Assembly (NCBI GenBank): GCA_016935315.1
Contig: JAFGRD010000164.1
Coordinates: 1 to 55,420, forward strand
DNA length: 55,420 bases
Direction: 5' to 3'
From: Pirellulales bacterium
GTDB lineage: Bacteria > Planctomycetota > Planctomycetia > Pirellulales > Thermoguttaceae
Numbering within the stretch: position 1 is the first letter of the stretch; each line of letters opens with the position of its first letter. Of the stretch, positions 29,101-38,100 are shown in pieces. Below the pieces are notes generated by a model. That model saw only the letters and a program-made list of their open reading frames with translations. It made no database searches and was not told where the DNA came from. The translations under genes and the position numbers were made by a program.

Positions 29101-32100
29101 CGCTGGAGATTGTCGAGCTACCCCCGCTACTGCTGGAACTACCCGACGCCGCCACCGAGGGCGACGGCCTCTTGGTCGGCGCCGGCATCGTGAGAGTCTT
29201 CACTCCCGTTAGCACTGATCTGACCGTCCGTCTCCAATCGGAAGACGGATCGGAGGTTACGGTCCCGGCAACGGCGACCATACGGGCGGGCCACACATCG
29301 GCCACGTTCGATCTCCAGATTGAAGACGACACCCTGCTGGACGGGACCCAAGCGGCCATGATTACTGCTTCGGCCGACGGCTATTTCGGCACCGCCGGCG
29401 CGATCGCCGTCCACGACAACGAGAGCGCCGTGCTGACCGTCAGTGTGCCGGAGGAGGCCAGCGAGGGCGACGGCGTGCTTCTGCGGGCGGGAACGGTCAC
29501 GGTTGGCACCGCCCCCGATAGCGACGTGACCGTGAGTTTGGCTTCCGACGACGTCGCCGTGGTCGACGTGCCGGCCACAGTCGTGATCAGGGCCGGGACG
29601 ACTGCGGCCACGTTCGACGTGGTCGTCATCGACGACGCGATGATCGACGACACACAGACAGCCACCATCACGGCCCACGTGGAAAACTGGACCGACGGCT
29701 CCGATACGATCGCCGTGCTCAACGACGACGGTTGGATTGGTGTGTTGCTGCCGCCGAAGATTTGGGAGAGTCAGGGCACGCTTGCCGGGGCGGGCACGGT
29801 GACGCTCGGCGGGACCTTAACGAGCGACTTGGTCGTGTCGCTGGTTTCCGACGATACGAGCGAGTTGACGGTTCCCTCGGTGGTGATCGTTCCGGCCGGC
29901 CAGGCGTCGGCCACGTTCGATTTGACGGTCGAGGACGACGCCGACCAGGACGGAAAGCAACTGGTGCACGTGTCGGCGACGGCACCGGACCTGGTCGGCG
30001 GCAGCGGCACGACCAGCGTCGGCGACGACGAGATCCATCACTTTGCCTTCGATCCGATCGGCGATCCGCAGACGGCGAGCGTGCCGTTCGCGGTGACGCT
30101 TTCTGCCAAGGACGTCAACGACGAGACGATCGAGGTCTACGGGGGCGAGGTTGATTTGATCGGTGACGGCGACAGCGGGCCGGTTGCCGTCGAAATCAAT
30201 CCAGGGACCGGGACGGGCGAACGCGGAACCGCCAGCGAGGCGGCCTCCGACAAGAACAAGACGGCTGCCGTGTTGCCCTCCGGCGACGCTAAGGTCAGCC
30301 TGGGCGTGTACCATGATTATGCCACTCTGGGCGCCGATCTGGCCGAATACGCGACGCTCTATCCCGCGATCACTCGGCTGGTGTCGATCGGTCAGTCGGT
30401 CCAGGGCCGGGAGCTCTGGGCCATGAAGATCACCGATAACCCGGACATCGAGGAAAACGAGCCGGAAGTGAAGTACGTTTCGACTATGCACGGCGACGAG
30501 CCGGTCGGCACGGAGATGTGCATGTACTTCATCGACATGCTGCTGGACAACTACGGCTCCGATCCGCGGATTACCGCGTTGGTCGACGAAACGGAGATCT
30601 GGATCGTTCCGTTGATGAATCCCGACGGCCGGGAGGCCGAGACCCGGGGCAACGCCAACGGCGTGGACCTGAACCGTGCTTTCCCCGACGGGGCGGTGAC
30701 GCCGATCGGCAACATTTTCGACGGCCCGCCAATGGACACCGTCGGGCTCCAGCCCGAGGTGACCGCCGTGATGGAATGGAGCGCCGACCAGAGCTTCGTG
30801 CTCTCGGCCAATTTCCATACGGGAGCATTGCTGGTGAACTATCCGTATGATAACGACGGGCTCGGCAGCATCGACTCGCCCACGCCGGACGACGCGCTGT
30901 TCGAGTACATTTCAGAGGCCTACTCCGTGCATAACACGCCGATGTGGAACAGCACCGAGTTCCACCACGGCATCAGCAACGGGGCCGCCTGGTATTCGAT
31001 GACCGGCGGCATGCAGGACTGGAACTACCGTTACCTGGGCTGCAACGAGGTGACCATCGAGCTATCGGATGTCTTCTGGCCCGCCGAATCCTCGCTACTG
31101 GGATTCTGGACCGACAACCAGGAGTCGATGTTGAGCTACTTCGAAACGGCGCACATGGGCGTCCGTGGCCTGGTGACCGACGCAACCACGGGTGACCCAC
31201 TGTTTGCCTCGATCACCGTGGCCGGCAACAGCCAGCCGGTGTTCAGCGACGCCGATGTCGGCGACTACCATCGCATGCTTTTGCCGGGCACCTACGACCT
31301 GACCTTCTCGATTCCAGGATATGCCAGCCGGACGTTCCACGACGTCGTGGTCGGTGACGCGACGGCGACGTCGCTCGACGTGGCGCTGGCGCCGCTGAGT
31401 TCGGGGATCCTGTTCATCGACGGCGTGTGGACGGGCGAGGTTGCCGTGCACACGGTCGACACGAACGTCGTGCTGACCGCCGCCGACGGCCTGGGGCACG
31501 CCGGCTCCAGTAACGCTTTCGACGTTGCTGCCGGCCCAGTAGACCGCTTCCAGGTCAGTTCCGTCGCGTCGCCGCAGTCGGCCCACGTGCCCACGCCCGT
31601 AACTGTGACCGCCGTGGACGCGCACGGTCACACGGTGACCGATTTCGTCGGTCCGGTGAATCTCGGCGGCTGGGTCGGCAGCGGGACAACGTCGACCATC
31701 GTTATCTCGGAGGTCAACCCACACAGCGACGATTCCGCGGAGTTCATCAATGTCTCCGGCCAAAGCATCGACATCTCTGGTTGGCAGATGGTGATTTACG
31801 ACGCCGACAACTGGCCGGCGCCGAAGTTCACGGTAACCGTTTCGGCCAATACGATCTGCGCGGCTGGGGAGGCCTTCGTCGTCGGGGAGAACGGGACGCT
31901 GCCGGGTGCCTATCCGCAGTTCTGGACCGGTGGAAACATCTTCTGGGATAGTGATTCAGAGGGCGCCGTGCTGCTGCTGGATGCCACCGGTCAGCCCGTC
32001 GACTTCGTCTGCGTCAACGGGGCGGAAGCGTCTTCGATCATCGACCCGATCGCAATCGGTGCCGACCAGTGGCAGGGACCACCGGTGGCCGTCGCCGCGT

Positions 32101-35100
32101 CGCCGAATACGTATGAACGGTTCGGAGACACCGACCACAACGACCAGCGCGATTGGCGGTCGGCGGCCAACACGATCGGCTCGCTGAATCCCGGTTTGTC
32201 GATCCCCTTCGGCGGGGGCGCGATTCCGGTCGCCGTCACGCCTACGGTCACCGGCGATTTCGTCGACGGCGTTTGGGTGGGCGAGGTGACGATCCTGGAG
32301 GAAGTCGCCGCGATGTATCTGATGGCCGACGACGGCACCGGTCACGTGGGAGTGACCAACCTGTTCGACGTGGAATTGCTGCCGTTGCTGGTGATCGACC
32401 TGTCCAGCAGCGCCACCGAGGGCGACGACTTCGTGATCGGCGCCGTCGACATTCCGGCGCCGCTGGCGACCGACCTGGTCGTCACGCTGCAGGCCGACGA
32501 CTCGTCGGAAGTGACTTTCCTCTCGCCCACTGTGACCATACGTGCCGGAGACACCTATGCCACGTTCGATTTGCTGATCGAGGACGACGTGATTCTCGAC
32601 GGGACGCAGATCGTCACCGTGACGGCGTCCGCCGACGGATATCGCGACGGGACCACCGTGATCGCCGTCAACGACAACGAGTCGGCAACGCTGACCGTGG
32701 CCTTGCCGGCCAGCGCGTCGGAAGGTGACGGCATTTTGACGGGGCAAGGCATCGTGTCGATCGGGGCCGCCGCCGGCAGCGATGTGGTCGTCAGCCTGAC
32801 CTCACACGACACGACCGAAGTCACTGTGCCTGCAACAGTGACGATTCCCGCAGGAGCGGATTCCGTTGTCTTCGACCTGACGATCGAAGACGACTCGCTC
32901 ATCGATGGTGTGCAGGCGACCACGATCGCCGCCTACGTGGAGAACTGGACCGACGGAGCCGGCGTCATCGACGTCGAGGACAACGACGCATTCCTGAGCG
33001 TGTTGTTGCCGGCGCTCGTTTGGGAAGGCGGCGGGACACTTGCCGGCGCCGGTACGGCGACCATCGGCGGCACGCTGGAGACGGATCTGGAGGTCGCACT
33101 GGTTTCCGACACTCCGGACGAGTTGACCGTGCCCGAGATGGTGATCATTCCCGCCGGGCAGACTTCGGTGGCGTTCGACCTGATCATCCACGACGACGCC
33201 GACTTTGACGGCAGCCAGCCGGTGGTGATTACCGTCACGGCTTCCGGGCTGACCGACGGCTCCGAGAGCATGGAAGTCGGAGACGACGAAGTCCATCACT
33301 TTGCAGTCGACACCATCAACTCGCCGCAGACGGCCGGTGAGCCGATCGGCGTCATGATCTGGGCGGAGGACGTCAACGGAGCGACGATCCTCGTGCATGC
33401 GGGCACGGCGGGGCTCAGTGCGGTGGGCGCTGGCGGGCCGATTCCGGTCGTCCCAGCCACCACCGAGGCATTCGTCGGCGGTGTGTGGACCGGCAACGTC
33501 GTCCTCAGCACCGTCGACACGGGCGTCGTGCTGACGGCCGAAGACACCCTGGGACACGCCGGCAGCAGCAACGCCTTCGACCTAGTCCCCGGCGAAGTCG
33601 ATCACTTCGTTTTCAGCACGATTACCTCGCCGCAGAATGTCGACGTTCCGTTCTCCGTTACGCTCACAGCCGTGGACGCGCATGGTTATACGGCGACTGG
33701 CTTCAACGGCACGGTCGCTCTGAGCGGCCGGACTGACAATCCCAAAGACGTGGGCGAGATTCTGCTCTGGGAGAGCAACGACCAGTATCGATTCACCAGT
33801 GCGCTGAACGGGCTCGGCCTTGCCTATCAGACCTTTTTCGGCTGGGACGACTTCTCTGCTGCCGTTGGGGCGGCAAGTCCCACCGACGATCTGGTGATCG
33901 TGTCCGAAGCCGGCAGTGCACCCAGCAGTTGGGATAGTCTGATCGACTTTGTTTCCGCCGGCGGACGGGCCGTCGTCGAATTCTGGGACTTAGATCAGGT
34001 ACCGCAACTGGCGACTGCCCTTGGGGCGACCGTCACCCAGGATATGTTCACACCCGAGCCGCTGTACAATTGGGGCACTTCGTCGCTGTTTGCCGGGTTG
34101 GCCAGCCCGATCGGTTTTGCCGAGACGGGCTGGAACGACGACGGCGACCGGCTCCAGCCGACCGCGGGCAACCTGGCCGCGGCGGGTTTCGTCGTCGGCC
34201 CTACCACAGGCCAGACAGCCTTGGTTCTGGGCAACTCAGGCATGACGCTACTCCACGGCTTCTTGCTGGACAACGTCACTGACGTCGCGGACGCCATCCA
34301 GTTGGCCACCAACGAAATCCAACTGCTTGTCCAGAGTGGCTCGACGGCAGTGGCCATTTCGCCTGCGGCAGTCGTGCCGACCGACGGCGTGTGGACCGGC
34401 GACGTCACCGTACTTGCGGAGGCCGCCGACATGTACCTGCTGGCCAACGACGGCAGCGGACATCTCGGCCAGAGCAACCGTTTCGACGCCGAACTGTTGC
34501 CGCGGTTGGTCGTCGACGTCCCACAGAACGCCGTCGAGGGCGACGGTCTCGTCCAAGGAACGGTGAGTATTCCGGAGCCTCTTGAGGCCGACCTGGTCGT
34601 CACGCTGGTGTCGGAGGACGAGACCGAAGCGATGCTGCCCTCACTCACGACCATTATCACGGCCGGGGAGACCTCCGCAACATTCGACGTGCAGGTCATG
34701 GACGATGCGCTGCTGGACGGAACGCAAGTCGCGAGGATTGTCGCTTCGGCCGTGATGTACCGCGACGGCACGGGCGGCCTGGTCGTCCATGACAATGAGA
34801 CAGCCCCGCTGGTGGTGATCTTGCCCGACGGTCTGGCCGAAGGCGACGGTCTATTGACCGAGATCGGCCTGGTCACCGTTGGTGTGGCCCCGGACGAAGA
34901 CGTCGTCGTCACGCTGATTTCCCAGGACGTGAGCGAGATCATTGTGCCGAACGTGGTGATCATTCCCGCCGGAGCGGTTTCGGCCCGTTTCGACGTGACG
35001 GTGGTCGACGACACGGAGATCGACGGCGTACAGACGGTCGTAGTCTCCGCCCAAGTGGAGAACTGGACCGACGGCCTCGACGCGACCGACGTGGCCGACA

Positions 35101-38100
35101 ACGAGGGCCTGGACCTGGTTGTCACCTTGCCGTCGGAGGCATGGGAGGGCCAGGCGGCGTTGCCGGGAGTTGCCACGGTGAGCATCTCCGGCACACTGCC
35201 GGCCGACCTCGTCGTGTCGCTGCAGTCCGACGACTTGAGTGAGTTGCAGGTTCCCCCTATCGTGACGATTCCGGCCGGGGCCACCTCGGCTACGTTTGAC
35301 TTGGTTTTGCCCGACGACCCGGACTACGACGGTTCGCAGACGGCCACCGTTACGGCCAGCGCGGCCGGACTCAACGACGGCACAGCGGCCATGGAAGTGG
35401 CCGACAGCGACGTGCACCACTTCGCGTTCGATACGGTCGCCAGCCCGCAAAGGGCAGGTGCCACGTTCGGTGTGACGATCCACGCCAGGAACATCGACGA
35501 CCGCACGATCTTGGTGTACGACGAGGCGGTGAGCCTCAGCGGCAGCGGCGACGCGGGCGCGGTGGCCCTCAGCCCGACCACTGCCAGCCCATTTACCGAC
35601 GGCATGTGGACCGGTGGCGTGGCGGTCGAAACGCTGGCCACCGGTCTGGTGCTTACCGCCGACGACGGCCTAGGGCACATCGGCGCCAGCAACGCCTTCG
35701 ACGTCGTGGCCGGTCCGGTCGACCATTTCGTGTTCGGCCCGATTTCTTCCCCGCAATACCTCGATGTTCCCGTGCCGGTAACGATCGTCGCCCAGGACGC
35801 CCACGGTTTCACGGCGGCTGACTTCACCGGAACGGTGAATCTGCGGGCGAGTTCGGGCGCCGGGGAAGGAGAGTATTTCGAGATCGATCCCGGTCCGCAG
35901 TACATCGGTGGCGGGACGTCCATGGGCTGGCACGCCGACGACGCCAGTTGGCTGTTGACACTGCCATTCAGCTTCCCGTTCTACGGCGTTGAGTACAATT
36001 CGGTTTACGTCTGCAGCAACGGCTTCCTGGACTTCGCGTCCAACTACGCCGATTACACGAATTCGCAGGCAGAGCTGATCAGCAACGTGCGTATCGCTGC
36101 GGTGTGGGACGACCTCTACACGGGCGGCGCGGGAGAGGACATCTACGTGACCCAGACGGCTGATTTCGTGGCCGTTCGCTGGGACGCAAGCACCTTGGGA
36201 TATGGGACTCCCGTCGACACGGAAGTGGTCCTCTTCCGGGACGGACGGATTCTGGTCAACTACGGCCAGACACACACCAACCTCTCGCCGACAATCGGCA
36301 TTTCGGCGGGCGACGGCGTGAACTACCTGCTATCGAGCTTCAACGGAGCTTCTTCGATTGCGGCCAACGTGTCTAGGGAATACTCTTCCGCCAATGTGCT
36401 CATCGCGCCGGACGTCAGTGGCACGTTCGTCGCCGGTGTATGGTCCGGCGAGATCATGATGCTCGATACGGCCACCAGCGCATATCTGATGGCCAGCGAC
36501 GGCGGCGGCCATCACGGCCAAAGCAACACCTTTGACGTGCAGCCCGATCGTCCTCCTTCGGCCGAAGTGATCGACGTCGTGCCCGATCCTCGCAACGCGC
36601 CGGTCGGCGAAATCATGATCGTCTTCGACGAAGAGGTCGTTGGATTCGACCTTTCCGACCTCGCGCTGAATCTCAACGATGCGGCCAACGTCGACACGAT
36701 CGGCTCGGCGACGGACTCTTGGGTCGGCGGAGGTCTCGGACGACTCAACGCCTACGAGGTGTCGACGACCACCGCGCTGAGCGAGATTGAGATCTATCTC
36801 GATGTCACCGCGTCGACCACCATCGAGTTCGTCGTTTACGAGGCTGGCCCCACGTCCAGTGATCCCTACCAGCAGGTCTTTGCGACCACGCTGGTCGATT
36901 GCGGCACCGGACAGCGGTTCTATAGCTCCGGGCCGATCCACGTGGCGCTCGAGGCGGGCCGAACGTACATGATCGGTGCCGCGTGGGAAGGTGACGTGAC
37001 GTACTACCGTGGGTCGGCCAACGACGTCTCGTTCGGCACATCGCTTGGTTTTGTCCGATACAGCGAGTATCCTTCGCCGGAAACGCTCGATCCGCCGCTG
37101 GGCGCTTCGGTAGCCTACTACTACCGACTGACCACACCGCAAGACATCCCCTTGGTACCCGGCGAACAGACGCTTCAGACGGCCGACAACGTCCATTTCA
37201 CCTTGGGCGGTCTGGCAGGACTGACGGCCACCGCGGGCAACTACCGGCTGAGGCTCGCCGCGGCCGGATCGGGAATCGAGGACATGGGAGGCAACCCGCT
37301 TGCCGCGGATGCTGAGGAGACTTGGGTCATGGCGGTCACGGAAGTCGCCGGCCGGTACGTCTTCTACAACGACTCCGCCTTCGACGACAACGATCCGGCC
37401 GCCAACGCCAGCGACGATGACGCCATCGCCTCCGACAAGGAAGCCCTGTTGCCCGGCCAGACGGCCACATTCGCCAATTACACCAGCTACAGTCTGGGCC
37501 TCAACGGGCTGATGATCGACGTGCGCGGTTTGGCCAATGCCGCCGGGTTGGACGCAGCCGACTTCCGGTTCCGCGTGGGCAACAGCGACGACCCGGGTAC
37601 GTGGGACACCGCCCCAGATCCGGTCTCCGTGAGTGTGCGGGCGGGCGAAGGCGTAGAGGGCTCCGACCGGGTAACGATCATCTGGGCAAGCGGCGAGATC
37701 CGCGGCCAGTGGCTGCAGGTAACGATGTTGCCCGGCGAAGACAGCGGCCTTGCCGAAGCCGACGTCTTCTACTTTGGCAACGCCGTGGGCGAAGCCGGCA
37801 ATTCGACAACCAACGCCCAGGTCAACGCCACTGACATGCTCCTGGCCCGCAACAACCCGCGCACCTTCCTGAACCCGGCCGCAATTGACTTCCCTTACGA
37901 CTACAACCGCGACGCGCGAGTCAACGCGACCGATATGCTTCTGGCGCGCAACAACCAGACCCATTTCCTCAATGCGCTGAAGTTGATCACGGTGCCGGCG
38001 AAAGGAGCCGCCGCAATCGGCGAGAAGATACTCGCCCGCGATCGGATGTTGTGGCAACCCCCTGGCCGGCAAGCGGCTGTCGGGGAGAATGCGAGAGACA

